Shown here: positions 1 to 10,177 of the stretch, piece by piece
Layout: each line of letters begins with the position of its first letter
Numbering within the stretch: the stretch's first letter is position 1
Source: Xylophilus sp. GW821-FHT01B05
GTDB lineage: Bacteria > Pseudomonadota > Gammaproteobacteria > Burkholderiales > Burkholderiaceae_C
Assembly: GCA_038961845.1 (NCBI GenBank)
Contig: CP152408.1
Span: 434,001 to 498,000 of the forward strand
Direction of reading: 5' to 3'
DNA: 64,000 bases
Made by a program: the position numbers and the translations under genes
The notes under the pieces: model-generated
What the model was told of the DNA's origin: nothing
The model's database searches: none
What the model saw: the letters and a program-made list of their open reading frames with translations, nothing else

Positions 1-47
1 AACAGGCGGGCCGGTACGCCGGCAGAGGCGGGGTTGCCCGTCACGGT

Positions 48-1265
48 TTACTTGGCCTTGATGTAGTCGCAGCTGCTCTCGGCCAGCGGGCGCCAGGTCT
101 GCTCGGGCGGGATTTCGGCACGCACGGTGTAGTAGTCGTTCGGGTATTTGGACTCAGCCGGCTTCTTGACCTGTATGGCATAGACCGTGCGCAAGGCCTG
201 GCCGTCTTCGCGCACTTTCACGTTCCTGGAGAAAAAGTCGTTGATCGGCAGCTCTTTCATCTTGGCCGCGACCGCAGCGCCGTCGTCGGTGCCGGCGGCC
301 TTCACGGCGTTGAGGTAGTGCCAGGCGGCGCTGTAGGCGCCGGCATGGATGTAGGTGGGCACCACGCCTTTGTTGCGCGCCATGAAGCGCTTGGCCCATT
401 CGCGCGAGGCCTCGTCGCGGTCCCAGTAGAAGGGAATGGTCAGCTGCAGGCCCTGGGCCACGTCCAGGCCCATGGCCGCCACGCTGTTGATGGTCATGCC
501 AAACACGGCCACGGTCTGGCCGTTGCGGGTCAGCTTGTACTCGGCCGCCTGCTTGAGCGCGTTGGACAGGTCCAGCCCCGCGTTCAGGATCACGATGGCC
601 TGCGCGCCGCTGGCCTGCGCCTGCAGCAGGTAGGAAGAGAAGTCGGTGGCACCCAGCGGGTGCTTGACGGCACCCAGCACCTTGCCGCCGCCGGCCTGTA
701 TGAACTTGGTGGCGTCGTCCTGGTAGGCCTGGCCAAAGGCGTAGTCCACGGTGATGAAGTAGAAGCTCTTGATGCCCTGCTTCATCAGGCTCGCCACGCC
801 GGCCTTGGGCAGGGCATAGGTGTCGGTGAGGAACTGGAAGTTCATCGGCGAGCAGGCCTTGTTGGTCAGCTCGGCGCTCACGGTGCCGGCGATCAGGTAG
901 GGCTTCTTGCGCTCCTTCATCAGCGATGACACGCCCAGCGCAATGGATGAGGCCGAGCCGCCGACGATGGTGTCGACCTTCTCGTTGTCCAGCCACTTGC
1001 GGGCGATCCCCAGGCCGACATCGGGCTTGTTCTGGTCATCGGCAACCAGTACCTCGACCGGCTTGCCCAGCACCTTGCCGCCAAAGTCCTCCACCGCCAT
1101 CTTCACGGCCAGGCTGGAGCCCGGGCCGCCGTTGCCCGAATAGGGCCCGGTCTGGTCGGCCATGACGCCGATGCGGACCACGTCGTCGCTGATGGGCGTC
1201 TGCGCGCTGGCAGCGCCGCAGGCCAGGATGAGGGCCGCGCAGGCGGCGGAAAGTGTGCGTTGCAT
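48..1265 (-). CDS. Branched-chain amino acid-type ABC transporter substrate-binding protein (LivK-like)
   Basis: A 405-residue periplasmic binding protein of the Peripla_BP_6/LivK family, expected to deliver an amide, amino acid or aromatic/fatty acid ligand to an ABC permease. The N-terminus MQRTLSAACAALILACGAASA is a Sec signal peptide ending in ASA. The mature part starts with the family-typical 'VRIGVMADQTGPYSGNGG' region. I chose the ATG at 1265 because an AAGGAGAC ribosome-binding site lies just upstream; an ATG seven codons earlier has no such site. It follows the acyl-CoA synthetase gene by 61 bp on the same strand, so the two are probably cotranscribed; the permease and ATPase genes would lie outside the window. 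The ligand cannot be told from the sequence. Confidence 0.88.
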   Translation of the reverse strand: MQRTLSAACAALILACGAASAQTPISDDVVRIGVMADQTGPYSGNGGPGSSLAVKMAVEDFGGKVLGKPVEVLVADDQNKPDVGLGIARKWLDNEKVDTIVGGSASSIALGVSSLMKERKKPYLIAGTVSAELTNKACSPMNFQFLTDTYALPKAGVASLMKQGIKSFYFITVDYAFGQAYQDDATKFIQAGGGKVLGAVKHPLGATDFSSYLLQAQASGAQAIVILNAGLDLSNALKQAAEYKLTRNGQTVAVFGMTINSVAAMGLDVAQGLQLTIPFYWDRDEASREWAKRFMARNKGVVPTYIHAGAYSAAWHYLNAVKAAGTDDGAAVAAKMKELPINDFFSRNVKVREDGQALRTVYAIQVKKPAESKYPNDYYTVRAEIPPEQTWRPLAESSCDYIKAK

Positions 1266-1326
1266 GCTTGTCTCCTTGGGGAACATGTCGTTGTCACGGA
1301 GGGTGCCGGGCGCCCGGCCGAGGTGC

Positions 1327-2979
<1,653 letters not shown>

Positions 2980-3380
2980 TTGTCTTCCTCTCGCGTCCTC
3001 GTTGTCGGGCAACCGTGCCGCTGTTTTTTACATGTCGGCCGGTAAGTAAATTGATGCTAGCAGCTTTGAAGTGGCGCAACAACGGCAGAAAGCCTCGTAC
3101 AAACCCGCGGAGCCGGGCCGCTTGCCAGCGCTGCAAGCGCGATTGGCAAGGCTTTTGGACGCTACTTATTTGATAGCTTTATGCCATTGTGTAGCAAGGG
3201 TAAGAGGCATGTTTGGCCAAATGGGCTGGTGTTGTAGGCGCCGCACGCACCCAGGTCGCGGCAGCGTCCGACGGTGGTTGCCGGGCGGCACGGCCAAGCT
3301 TGGTCGTCCTGCTGGAGGCGTTAACGCCAAGCGCGCATTCCGCTCCGGTTCCCATCCCCCCGCTCCTCAGGAGGTATCCC
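2980..3380. other. 401-bp non-coding interval between divergent genes
   Basis: No convincing gene. It must hold the promoters of the ligase gene (minus) and of the small exported protein (plus). A hairpin lies at 3121-3150 (CTTGCCA...TGGCAAG arms around GCGCT-GCA-AGCGC), and shortly after it comes 'gctacttatttgatagctt', which resembles the tail of the Comamonadaceae intergenic hairpin repeats found elsewhere in this window. The weak open frames crossing it have no ribosome-binding site or recognisable product. Confidence 0.5.
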
Positions 3381-3761
3381 ATGAGCAACCCACTTCAACG
3401 TATCGCCCGCTCCGCAGCCCTTGCCCTTTGCGCCGCTGTGCTGGCCGGTGGCAGCGTCTATGCCGCGGGCATGGCTGGCGACGGCGACGGCGGCGGCTGC
3501 AATGCCAATGAGGCGCGCGGCGACGTCGTCGCCTGCCGCAACGAAACCGCCGCGGCCCGCGCCGAGGCGCGCCGCGGTGGCCTGACCACTCCCAGCCAGG
3601 AGCAACTGATGCAGAACGCCAGCCAGCGCTGCAATGCCCTGCCGGCGGAGGACCGGCGCGACTGCATGATGCGCATCCGTGGCACCGACACCAATACCAG
3701 TGGCAGCGTGGAAGGCGGCGGCATCCTGCAGCAGACCGTGCGGCCCGTGCCTAGCCGTTAA
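3381..3761 (+). CDS. Small exported protein of unknown function
   Basis: A 126-residue protein with a clear Sec signal peptide (MSNPLQRIARSAALALCAAVLAGG..., cleavage near VYA|AG). The mature part is short and hydrophilic and contains four cysteines, in the contexts GGGCNAN, VVACRNE, QRCNAL and RDCMMRI, which could form two disulfides in the periplasm. The C-terminal half carries 'RDCMMRIRGTDT' and then a Gly/Ser-rich tail. The start at 3381 has a perfect AGGAGG six bases upstream; the longer frame upstream lacks a ribosome-binding site. Its stop codon overlaps that of the convergent LysR gene within the shared bases TTAA. I do not recognise a function; similar small secreted proteins are found across Burkholderiales. 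Confidence 0.8.
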   Translation: MSNPLQRIARSAALALCAAVLAGGSVYAAGMAGDGDGGGCNANEARGDVVACRNETAAARAEARRGGLTTPSQEQLMQNASQRCNALPAEDRRDCMMRIRGTDTNTSGSVEGGGILQQTVRPVPSR

Positions 3762-4660
3762 GACCCCGGCCCGGCCTCGGCCGCGCTGCTGAGCAGCTCG
3801 ACAAAGCGCCGCGCGCCCAGGCCCAGCGGCCGCTCCTTGGACCAGACCACGTCCACCCACAGGTTCAGGCCGTTGGACAGGTTCTCGAAGGCCATCTCGT
3901 GCAGCGTGCCGGCGGCCACATGCGGCGCGGCAAAGCTGCGCGGCAGCCAGCCCCAGCCCAGGCCGGCCTTGAGCAGGCCCAGCGCGGCCTCGGGGCTGTC
4001 GGTGCACCAGCAGTGGCGCGCAAACACCAGGCGCGGGTCGCGCGCCTCGGGGTCGCGGCCGGCGACCACTACCTGCCGCACGTGGATCAGGTGCTCTTCG
4101 CGCAGGCGCCCGCCGGTTTCCTGCAGCACCGGGTGCGTGGGGCTGATGACGGCGGCCAGGGTTTCCCGGCCCACTTCCTGAAAGCCCTCGCGCCCGTCCA
4201 GGCTGGGCCGCTCGAACACCAGCGCCAGCTGCACGCGCCCGGCATGCAGCAGGGCCATGGCGTCGGCCTGCGGCGCGGCCAGCACCTCCACCTCCAATAG
4301 CGGGTGCTCTTGTGCCAGTTGGGCCAGCGGCGCGCTCCAGGGGGCAGAGATCAGCTCGGGTGCGATCGCCAGCGCCAGCCGGTTCTCCAGCCCCTGGGTG
4401 AGGGACAGCGCCTGCGCCTCCAGTTGCCGCCACTGCGCCGCCAGCAGCCGCGCCTGGGGCTCCAGCGCGCGAGCCGCGGCGGTGGGCCGGGGCTCGCGGC
4501 CGCTGCGGTCGAACAGCGCCAGATCCAGCTCGGCCTCCAGGTGGGCCATGGCCATGCTCACGGCCGAAGGCACCCGGCCCAGGCTGCGCGCGGCGGCAGA
4601 GAAAGAGCCCTGGTCCAGCGCGGCCAGGAAGACGGCAAGGTTCTCGGTGGTAAAGGCCAT
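3758..4660 (-). CDS. LysR-family transcriptional regulator, divergent from PACE efflux gene
   Basis: A 300-residue LysR-type regulator. The N-terminal winged helix-turn-helix (residues about 3-62) contains FLAALDQGSFSAAARSLGRVPSAVS and LFDRSGREPRPT; the rest is the periplasmic-binding-like effector domain. It is transcribed away from the PACE transporter gene at 4761, with 100 bp between the starts. That arrangement matches regulator/pump pairs such as AceR-AceI, so its likely job is inducible control of the pump plus autoregulation. A T-N11-A palindrome at 4671-4689 just upstream of its own start is the obvious operator. The effector is unknown. Confidence 0.88.
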   Translation of the reverse strand: MAFTTENLAVFLAALDQGSFSAAARSLGRVPSAVSMAMAHLEAELDLALFDRSGREPRPTAAARALEPQARLLAAQWRQLEAQALSLTQGLENRLALAIAPELISAPWSAPLAQLAQEHPLLEVEVLAAPQADAMALLHAGRVQLALVFERPSLDGREGFQEVGRETLAAVISPTHPVLQETGGRLREEHLIHVRQVVVAGRDPEARDPRLVFARHCWCTDSPEAALGLLKAGLGWGWLPRSFAAPHVAAGTLHEMAFENLSNGLNLWVDVVWSKERPLGLGARRFVELLSSAAEAGPGS

Positions 4661-4670
4661 GGCGGTCGTT

Positions 4671-4689
4671 CTATCAGAAATGTTGATAG
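4671..4689. promoter_or_regulatory. LysR operator-like palindrome (CTATCA-N7-TGATAG)
   Basis: Six-base perfect inverted repeat with a 7-bp spacer; it contains the T-N11-A core expected of LysR-type binding sites. It lies 11 bp upstream of the LysR start and 72 bp upstream of the PACE gene, in the position of a shared recognition-binding site. Confidence 0.6.
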
Positions 4690-4760
4690 AAGATGACTTA
4701 ACGTGTCATTGCGGCGCACATAAAGTCCAGCCATTCCGTCACCGATCCAGGACTCTCACC

Positions 4761-5195
4761 ATGCAAGGCATTCAGCGCCGCGTCGTCTACGTCGCGCTTT
4801 ACGAACTCATCGCCATCGTTGCGGCCAGCCTGCTGCTGGCCCTGGTGTCGGGCCAGGGCGTCGCCCATTCGGGCGTGGTGGCGGTGGTGGCATCGGCCAT
4901 TGCCATCGTCTGGAACCTGGTTTTCAACTACGTCTTCGAGCTGTGGGAAGCGCGCCAGGCGGTGCGCGGGCGCAGCCTGTGGCGGCGCGTGGCGCACGCC
5001 GTCGGTTTCGAAGGCGGCCTGGCGGTGCTGCTGGTGCCGCCGATGGCCTGGTGGTTCGAGGTATCGCTGCTGCAGGCGCTGTGGATGGACCTGGGCCTGC
5101 TGCTGTTCTTCCTGGGCTACACCTTTGTCTTCAGCTGGTGCTTCGACCGGGTGTTTGGCCTGCCGGCGTCGGCCGCCGGCGCGCCCTGCTCGTAG
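4761..5195 (+). CDS. PACE-family efflux transporter (AceI-like, bacterial transmembrane pair)
   Basis: A 144-residue inner-membrane protein with four predicted helices in two repeated pairs. The first pair begins RRVVYVALYELIAIVAAS, and the repeat-typical 'WNLVFNYVFELWE' closes it; the second pair begins RRVAHAVGFEGGLAVLLV and ends 'FLGYTFVFSWCFDRVF'. These are hallmarks of proteobacterial antimicrobial compound efflux (PACE) pumps such as AceI, proton-driven exporters of biocides and probably of natural diamines. The Glu in the first helix (YELIA) matches the position of the essential Glu in this family. The start follows from the family N-terminus MQGIQRR. Its 3' end overlaps the convergent RpiR-type gene by 79 bp. 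Confidence 0.85.
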   Translation: MQGIQRRVVYVALYELIAIVAASLLLALVSGQGVAHSGVVAVVASAIAIVWNLVFNYVFELWEARQAVRGRSLWRRVAHAVGFEGGLAVLLVPPMAWWFEVSLLQALWMDLGLLLFFLGYTFVFSWCFDRVFGLPASAAGAPCS

Positions 5196-6061
5196 GCCAG
5201 CTCCATCCGGTAGGCCAGGCCCAGGAATAGCGACTGCGCCAGGCACAGCGTGCTGGTCAGCGAGCGAAAGCCGAAGGTCTCGCCGTCGCGCACCAGCAGC
5301 GTGGCGCTGGCATGCGCGGCCAGCGGGCTGAGCGTGCTGTCGGTGATGGCCAGCAGCCGCGCGCCCTGCTGCACCGCAGCCGTGGCCAGGTCCAGCGTCT
5401 CCTGGGCATAGGGCGCGAAGGACACCGCCACGATCACATCGCCCGGGGCCAGCGCGCGCAGCTCGCCTTGTTGCATGTGGCCCAGGCCGTGCAGCCAGTG
5501 CACCGGCTTGGCGGTGTGCTGCAGCGCATAGGCCAGATAGGCCCCGACCGGGAAGGCGCGGCGCGAGGCCACCAGCCACAGCGCCGGGGCGCCGAGCATC
5601 AGGGCCACGGCCGCGTCGAAGTCTGCGTCGGGCAGGTGGCGCTGCAGCGCCTGCAGGCTGTCCACGCTGGCACCGATCACGCCGTGCGCGATCTGCGCCG
5701 GCGTCAGGCGGCCGGCGTCTGGCGCCATCAGGTCGCGGATACGGTCCTGGTAGTCGCGCCCGGGGGCCAACTGCCGTGCCGCCTCGGTGCGGAACAGCGC
5801 CTGCATCTCCGAGAACCCCGAGAAGCCGAAGTGCTTGGCAAAGCGCACCACCGCCGAGGGCTGCACGCCGCAATGGCGCGCGGTGTCCTGGATGCCGTCC
5901 AGCGCCAGTTGGTCGCGGCTCTGCGCCACATGCCGCGCGATCAGCTTGAGCTGCTTGCTCAGCGCGTCGAAGCCGGCCTGCACCGCCGCCAGGAAAGCAT
6001 CGGCGCTGTCGTAGGCGGGCGCGGCAGGCGCGGCTTTCGGTGTGGATTTTCTGTTTTTCAT
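5117..6061 (-). CDS. MurR/RpiR-family transcriptional regulator, probable IolR-type
   Basis: A 314-residue regulator with an N-terminal RpiR helix-turn-helix domain (residues about 20-95; 'VQPSAVVRFAKHFGFSGFSEMQ') and a C-terminal SIS sugar-phosphate-binding domain (about 130-280; 'LWLVASRRAFPVGAYLAYAL', 'AVSFAPYAQETLDLA'). It is divergent from iolC with 112 bp between the starts, and a perfect palindrome with GAAA...TTTC halves sits in that gap, so it is most likely the repressor of the inositol genes responding to a pathway phosphosugar. Its last 26 codons overlap the 3' end of the PACE gene on the other strand; the tail after 'LAYEQGAPAADAG' looks non-conserved and may be a recent read-through extension. 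Confidence 0.87.
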   Translation of the reverse strand: MKNRKSTPKAAPAAPAYDSADAFLAAVQAGFDALSKQLKLIARHVAQSRDQLALDGIQDTARHCGVQPSAVVRFAKHFGFSGFSEMQALFRTEAARQLAPGRDYQDRIRDLMAPDAGRLTPAQIAHGVIGASVDSLQALQRHLPDADFDAAVALMLGAPALWLVASRRAFPVGAYLAYALQHTAKPVHWLHGLGHMQQGELRALAPGDVIVAVSFAPYAQETLDLATAAVQQGARLLAITDSTLSPLAAHASATLLVRDGETFGFRSLTSTLCLAQSLFLGLAYRMELAYEQGAPAADAGRPNTRSKHQLKTKV

Positions 6062-6065
6062 TAAT

Positions 6066-6083
6066 ATAGAAATATATTTCTAT
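6066..6083. promoter_or_regulatory. RpiR/IolR operator-like perfect palindrome
   Basis: An 18-bp perfect palindrome (ATAGAAATA/TATTTCTAT) in an AT-rich island of a GC-rich genome. The GAAA...TTTC half-sites are the form reported for RpiR-type inositol regulators. It begins 5 bp upstream of the regulator's own start codon and lies about 90 bp upstream of iolC, so it could control both directions. Confidence 0.65.
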
Positions 6084-6173
6084 TTTGGACTATCATCCGG
6101 CCCCAGCGGGGTGCGGGCCATTATCTGGCGCACCCCTCCGACACAAGAGACACAGCAGTAGACAAGGATGCGC

Positions 6174-8147
6174 ATGGGCACTCTTACCTTCCCGGCCGAG
6201 CGGCCCTATGACATTGCCTGCCTGGGCCGGCTGGCGGTAGACCTCTATGCCCAGCAGATCGGCTGCAGCCTGGAGTCGGCCAGCAGCTTCTCCAAGTACC
6301 TGGGCGGCTCGTCCGCCAACATCGCCTTTGGCACGGCGCGCCTGGGCCTGCGCTCGGCCATGGTCTCGCGCGTGGGCAACGAGCAGAACGGCCGCTTTCT
6401 GCTGGACACCTTGCAGCGCGAGGGCTGCGACGTCAGCCAGGTGCAGATCGACGAGCAGCGCCTGACCGGCATGGTGCTGCTGGGCATCAAGGACCAGGAC
6501 ACTTTCCCGCTGCTGTTCGCCCGCGAGAACTGCGCCGACATGGCGCTGGACGCCGACGCCATCCGCGAGGACTTCCTGGCGCAGTGCCGCAGCCTGCTCA
6601 TCACCGGCACCCACCTGAGCACGCCCACCGTGCTGGCCGCCAGCCGCCGCGCGCTCGACATCGCCGGGCGCCACGGCCTGGTGCGGGTGCTGGACATCGA
6701 CTACCGCCCGGTGCTCTGGGGCCTGGCCGCCAAGGGCGACGGCGAGACGCGCTACGTCGGCAGCCAGAAGGTCAGCGAGCACCTGCAGGCGCAACTGGGC
6801 CAGTTCGAGCTGATCATCGGCACCGAAGAGGAGTGGACGATTGCCGGCGGCGTGGAGGGCGACCTGCTGGCCTGCCTGCGCCGCGTGCGCGAATGCACGC
6901 AGGCGGTGCTGGTGGTCAAGCGCGGGCCGCTGGGCTGCAGCATCGTGGACGGCGCCATTCCCGCGCGCATCGACGACGCGCTGACGGTGCTGGGCGAGCG
7001 CATCGAGGTGCTCAACGTGCTGGGCGCGGGCGATGCCTTCGCCTCCGGCCTGCTCGCCGGCCTGCTGCGCGGCAAGGACTTTGCCGAGTCGGCCCGCATC
7101 GCCAATGCCTGCGGTGCCATCGTCGTCTCGCGCCACGGCTGCGCGCCGGCCATGCCCACGCCGGCCGAGCTGGCGCACTGGTTCTCCGGCCAGCGCCATC
7201 CGCGCCCGGACCAGGACCCGCAACTGGCCCACCTGCACCGCGTGAGCGTGCCGCGCGCGCAGTGGCCCGAGCTGTATGTGCTGGCCTATGACCACCGTTC
7301 GCAGTTCGAGGACCTGGCCCGCCAGGCCGGCGCCGACGCCAGCCGGCTGCCGCACCTCAAGCGCCTGCTCAACCAGGTGGTGGCCGGCATCGAGGCCGAG
7401 CCCGGCTGCCAGGGCCGCCTGGGCGTGCTGGTCGACGGCCGTCCCGGCCTGGGCGAAGCCGCGCTGCACGAGGCCACCGGCCGCGGCTGGTGGCTGGGCC
7501 GCCCGATCGAGCGGCCGGGCTCGCGCCCGCTGCGTTTTGACGGCACGCATTCGCTCGCCTCGCAGTTGCTGCACTGGCCGCGCGAGCAGGTCGTGAAATG
7601 CCTGGTCTTCTACCACCCGGACGACGCGCTGGCACTGCGCCAGGAGCAGGACGAGTGGCTGCAGCAGGTGTGGGAGGCCACGCGCGCCAGCGGGCACGAG
7701 CTGCTGCTGGAAGTGATCCCGCCCAAGGAGATGCTGGCGCCGGGCGACACCGGCGAAGCGGTGCTGCGCGCCATCCGGCATTTCTATGACATCGGCTTCA
7801 AGCCCGAGTGGTGGAAGGTCGGCACCATGGCCGCGCGCCACTGGCAGGCGCTGGACAGCTTGGTGCAGGAGCGCGACCCCTACTGCCGCGGTGCCGTGAT
7901 CCTGGGCCTGTCGCAGCCGCTGGAGCAACTGGTTACCGGCTTTGCCGAGGCGCGCGCGCCCATCGTCAAGGGCTTCATGGTCGGCCGCTCGGTATGGGCC
8001 AGCCCCAGCCTGGCCTGGCTGGCCGGCGAGATCGACGACGCGGCCTTCCAGGCCCAGGTGGCGACCAACTTCCGCCGCCTGATCGCCGGCTGGCGCGCCA
8101 GCCGCGCCGCCGCGGCGCAGGCTGCAGCCGAAGAGGTGGCGGCATGA
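6174..8147 (+). CDS. iolC: 5-dehydro-2-deoxygluconokinase fused to DUF2090 (IolC)
   Basis: A 657-residue two-domain protein. Residues about 1-340 are a PfkB-family sugar kinase (N-terminal 'YDIACLGRLAVDLY', 'YLGGSSANIAFGTARLG'; C-terminal GAGD near residue 284-287 with the catalytic Asp), which phosphorylates 5-dehydro-2-deoxygluconate in myo-inositol breakdown. Residues about 345-645 are the DUF2090 domain, an aldolase-like TIM barrel often fused to IolC in proteobacteria and possibly acting on the phosphorylated product. The start at 6174 is preferred over 6168 because AAGGA lies at proper spacing only for the former. It overlaps iolB by ATGA, so the two are translationally coupled. Confidence 0.92.
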   Translation: MGTLTFPAERPYDIACLGRLAVDLYAQQIGCSLESASSFSKYLGGSSANIAFGTARLGLRSAMVSRVGNEQNGRFLLDTLQREGCDVSQVQIDEQRLTGMVLLGIKDQDTFPLLFARENCADMALDADAIREDFLAQCRSLLITGTHLSTPTVLAASRRALDIAGRHGLVRVLDIDYRPVLWGLAAKGDGETRYVGSQKVSEHLQAQLGQFELIIGTEEEWTIAGGVEGDLLACLRRVRECTQAVLVVKRGPLGCSIVDGAIPARIDDALTVLGERIEVLNVLGAGDAFASGLLAGLLRGKDFAESARIANACGAIVVSRHGCAPAMPTPAELAHWFSGQRHPRPDQDPQLAHLHRVSVPRAQWPELYVLAYDHRSQFEDLARQAGADASRLPHLKRLLNQVVAGIEAEPGCQGRLGVLVDGRPGLGEAALHEATGRGWWLGRPIERPGSRPLRFDGTHSLASQLLHWPREQVVKCLVFYHPDDALALRQEQDEWLQQVWEATRASGHELLLEVIPPKEMLAPGDTGEAVLRAIRHFYDIGFKPEWWKVGTMAARHWQALDSLVQERDPYCRGAVILGLSQPLEQLVTGFAEARAPIVKGFMVGRSVWASPSLAWLAGEIDDAAFQAQVATNFRRLIAGWRASRAAAAQAAAEEVAA

Positions 8148-8950
8148 ATCTGCTGGTCAAGGCAAACCAGGCCGGCCGCGTGATCGCGGACATCACGCCG
8201 GCCTCCGCCGGCTGGACCCATGTGGGCTTCAAGGCGTTGCGCCTGGCTGCGGGCGAAGAGGAATCCTTTGCCACTGGCGCGCGCGAGCTGTGCATCACCG
8301 TGCTGGCCGGCCAGGTCGACGTGCAGGTCGATGCGCAGCAGTACAGCGCGCTGGGCAGCCGCGCCTCGGTGTTCGAAGAGCAATCGCCCACGGCCGTCTA
8401 CGTGCCGCCGGGCCGCGCGGTGCGCATTGCCGCGCGCGGCGCGGCCGAGGTGGCGCTGAGCAGCGCGCCGGCCAGCGGCCGCCTGCCCGCGCGCGTGATC
8501 GAGCCCGGCCAGATGGCGCGCAGCGTGCGCGGCAGCGGCAGCAACACCCGCTACGTGTGCGACATCCTGCCCGAGTCGGCGCCGGCCGAAGGCCTGCTGG
8601 TGGTCGAGGTGATCACGCCGGCCGGCAACGCCTCCAGCTACCCGCCGCACAAGCACGACAGCGCCGATGCCGCCCAGCCCGGGGCCGAGACGGTGCTGGA
8701 GGAAACCTACTACCACCAGCTCAACCCGCAGCAGGGCTTTGCCTTCCAGCGCGTCTACACCGACGACCGCAGCATCGACCAGGCCATGGCCGTGGAGCAC
8801 CGCGACACGGTGCTGGTGCCGCGCGGCTACCACCCCTGCGTGGCGCCGCACGGCTACGACCTGTACTACCTCAACACCATGGCCGGCCCGGAGCGGCGCT
8901 GGGCCTTTCGCAACGACCCGGCGCATGAGTGGATGCTGGCGCGCACCTGA
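8144..8950 (+). CDS. iolB: 5-deoxy-glucuronate isomerase (IolB)
   Basis: A 268-residue bicupin enzyme of the IolB family that isomerises 5-deoxy-D-glucuronate to 5-dehydro-2-deoxy-D-gluconate, the step before IolC. The metal-binding cupin motif is visible as 'YPPHKHDSAD...EETYYHQLNPQQGFAFQRVYT', and the C-terminal half has 'RDTVLVPRGYHPCVAPHGYDLYYLN', all diagnostic for IolB. Length matches the family. It starts inside the last codons of iolC (ATGA overlap). A hairpin repeat directly after the stop probably separates it from the following Bug gene. The genes for inositol dehydrogenase, IolE and IolD are not in this window. Confidence 0.93.
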   Translation: MNLLVKANQAGRVIADITPASAGWTHVGFKALRLAAGEEESFATGARELCITVLAGQVDVQVDAQQYSALGSRASVFEEQSPTAVYVPPGRAVRIAARGAAEVALSSAPASGRLPARVIEPGQMARSVRGSGSNTRYVCDILPESAPAEGLLVVEVITPAGNASSYPPHKHDSADAAQPGAETVLEETYYHQLNPQQGFAFQRVYTDDRSIDQAMAVEHRDTVLVPRGYHPCVAPHGYDLYYLNTMAGPERRWAFRNDPAHEWMLART

Positions 8951-8977
8951 CGCCCGTTGCTACGTAAGTAATAGCTA

Positions 8978-9002
8978 CTAGCCCAGGCAGGTACTGGGCT
9001 AG
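8978..9002. repeat. Comamonadaceae intergenic hairpin repeat, copy after iolB
   Basis: Nine-base perfect arms CTAGCCCAG/CTGGGCTAG around a 7-bp loop, preceded by 'taagtaatagcta'. The same core occurs at 11194, 18273 and 45053. Placement just after a stop codon suggests a transcription terminator or mRNA 3'-end stabiliser; no long U-tract follows. Confidence 0.7.
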
Positions 9003-9052
9003 AGCCATAAAAGAGCAAGATTTCTGGATTCCAACCAACAGGAGACATTCCC

Positions 9053-10027
9053 ATGCCCCGTATCGCTTCGCGCCTGCTTGGCGCCGCGCTGCTCGCCAGT
9101 TGCCTGGGCGCCCAGGCGCAGCAGCCGGCCTACCCGCAGCAGCCCGTCAAATGGATCGTGCCCTACGCCCCTGGCGGCACCACCGACGTGATCGCGCGCG
9201 GCCTGGCCGTGAAGATGGGCCAGGACCTGGGCCAGCCGGTCATCATCGACAACAAGCCCGGCGCGGCCAGCATCATCGGCGCCACCTTCATCGCGCGCTC
9301 GGCGCCCGACGGCTACACCGTGGGCACGGCCGACTCCGGCACGCTGGCCTTCAACCCGGCGATGTACAGCAGCCTCAGCTACAACGCCGAGAAAGACTTC
9401 ACCCCCATCGGCGGCCTGGGCCGCATGCCGCTGGTGCTGGCGGTGCACCCGGCCTTCCCGGCCAAGAATGTGCAGGAGTTTCTGGCGCAGGCGCGCAAGA
9501 CGCCGGGCCAGCTGTCCTCGGCCTCGTCCGGCCCGGGCTCGCCGCTGCATGTGGCGCTGGAGCTGTTCAAGCAGCGCACCCAGACCGACATCCTGCACGT
9601 TGCCTACAAGGGCTCGGCGCCCGCGCTGCAGGACCTGATGGCCGGCCAGGTCAACGCCATGTTCGTGGACCTGCCGCCCAGCCTGTCGGCCATCAAGGCC
9701 GGCAAGATCCGCGTGCTGGCGGTGGCCACGCCGCAGCGCCTGGCCATCCTGCCCGACGTGCCGACCATGGCCGAGGCCGGCGTGCCCGGCTTCGAGGCCT
9801 ATGCCTGGCAGGGCTTCGTCGGCCCGGCCAAGATGCCGGCGCCGGTGGTGGCGCGGCTCAACAAGGAACTGGTGGCCGCGCTCCGGCACCCCGAGACGCG
9901 TGCCAAGCTCGAAGAGCTGGGCATCCAGCCCATGCCCATGGCGCCGCAGGAGTTCGCCGACTTCACCCGCAGCGAGCAAAAGCTGTGGTCTGGCGTGATC
10001 AAGGCCGCCAACATCCGGCTGGACTGA
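9053..10027 (+). CDS. Bug/TctC-family tripartite tricarboxylate transporter substrate-binding protein
   Basis: A 324-residue periplasmic binding protein of the Bug (Bordetella uptake gene) family. It has a Sec signal (ASRLLGAALLASCLGAQAQ), the family motif 'YPQQPVKWIVPYAPGGTTDVIARGLA', 'VIIDNKPGAASIIGATFIA', and the central 'ILHVAYKGSAPALQDLMAGQV'. A clear AGGAGA lies upstream of the ATG. Bug proteins bind small carboxylates and related ligands; membrane partners are usually encoded elsewhere, and none is adjacent. It sits between iolB and a second Bug gene, so its ligand may be a sugar acid or an inositol-related compound; that is inference from position only. Confidence 0.9.
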   Translation: MPRIASRLLGAALLASCLGAQAQQPAYPQQPVKWIVPYAPGGTTDVIARGLAVKMGQDLGQPVIIDNKPGAASIIGATFIARSAPDGYTVGTADSGTLAFNPAMYSSLSYNAEKDFTPIGGLGRMPLVLAVHPAFPAKNVQEFLAQARKTPGQLSSASSGPGSPLHVALELFKQRTQTDILHVAYKGSAPALQDLMAGQVNAMFVDLPPSLSAIKAGKIRVLAVATPQRLAILPDVPTMAEAGVPGFEAYAWQGFVGPAKMPAPVVARLNKELVAALRHPETRAKLEELGIQPMPMAPQEFADFTRSEQKLWSGVIKAANIRLD

Positions 10028-10036
10028 TACGGCTTC

Positions 10037-10121
10037 GCAATCAAAGCGATAACTGCGTTGCTCTGCCTTGCCGTGCTACAGCACTGTCTGCGGCTTCGCG
10101 CCTTGTTCTCACTTTGATTGC
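10037..10121. repeat. Palindromic intergenic element between two Bug genes
   Basis: Ten-base perfect inverted arms GCAATCAAAG (10037-10046) and CTTTGATTGC (10112-10121) enclose about 65 bp containing 'gttgctctgccttgccgtgc' and 'tgtctgcggcttcgcgcc'. I recognise this as a sequence type dispersed between genes in Comamonadaceae. It resembles a REP/MITE-like element; only one copy was seen here. Confidence 0.6.
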
Positions 10122-10177
10122 AAACCCGTGCGGGCCCCCGTGCCCGCCTGCACGAAGAACAATTCCGGAGACCCCCG

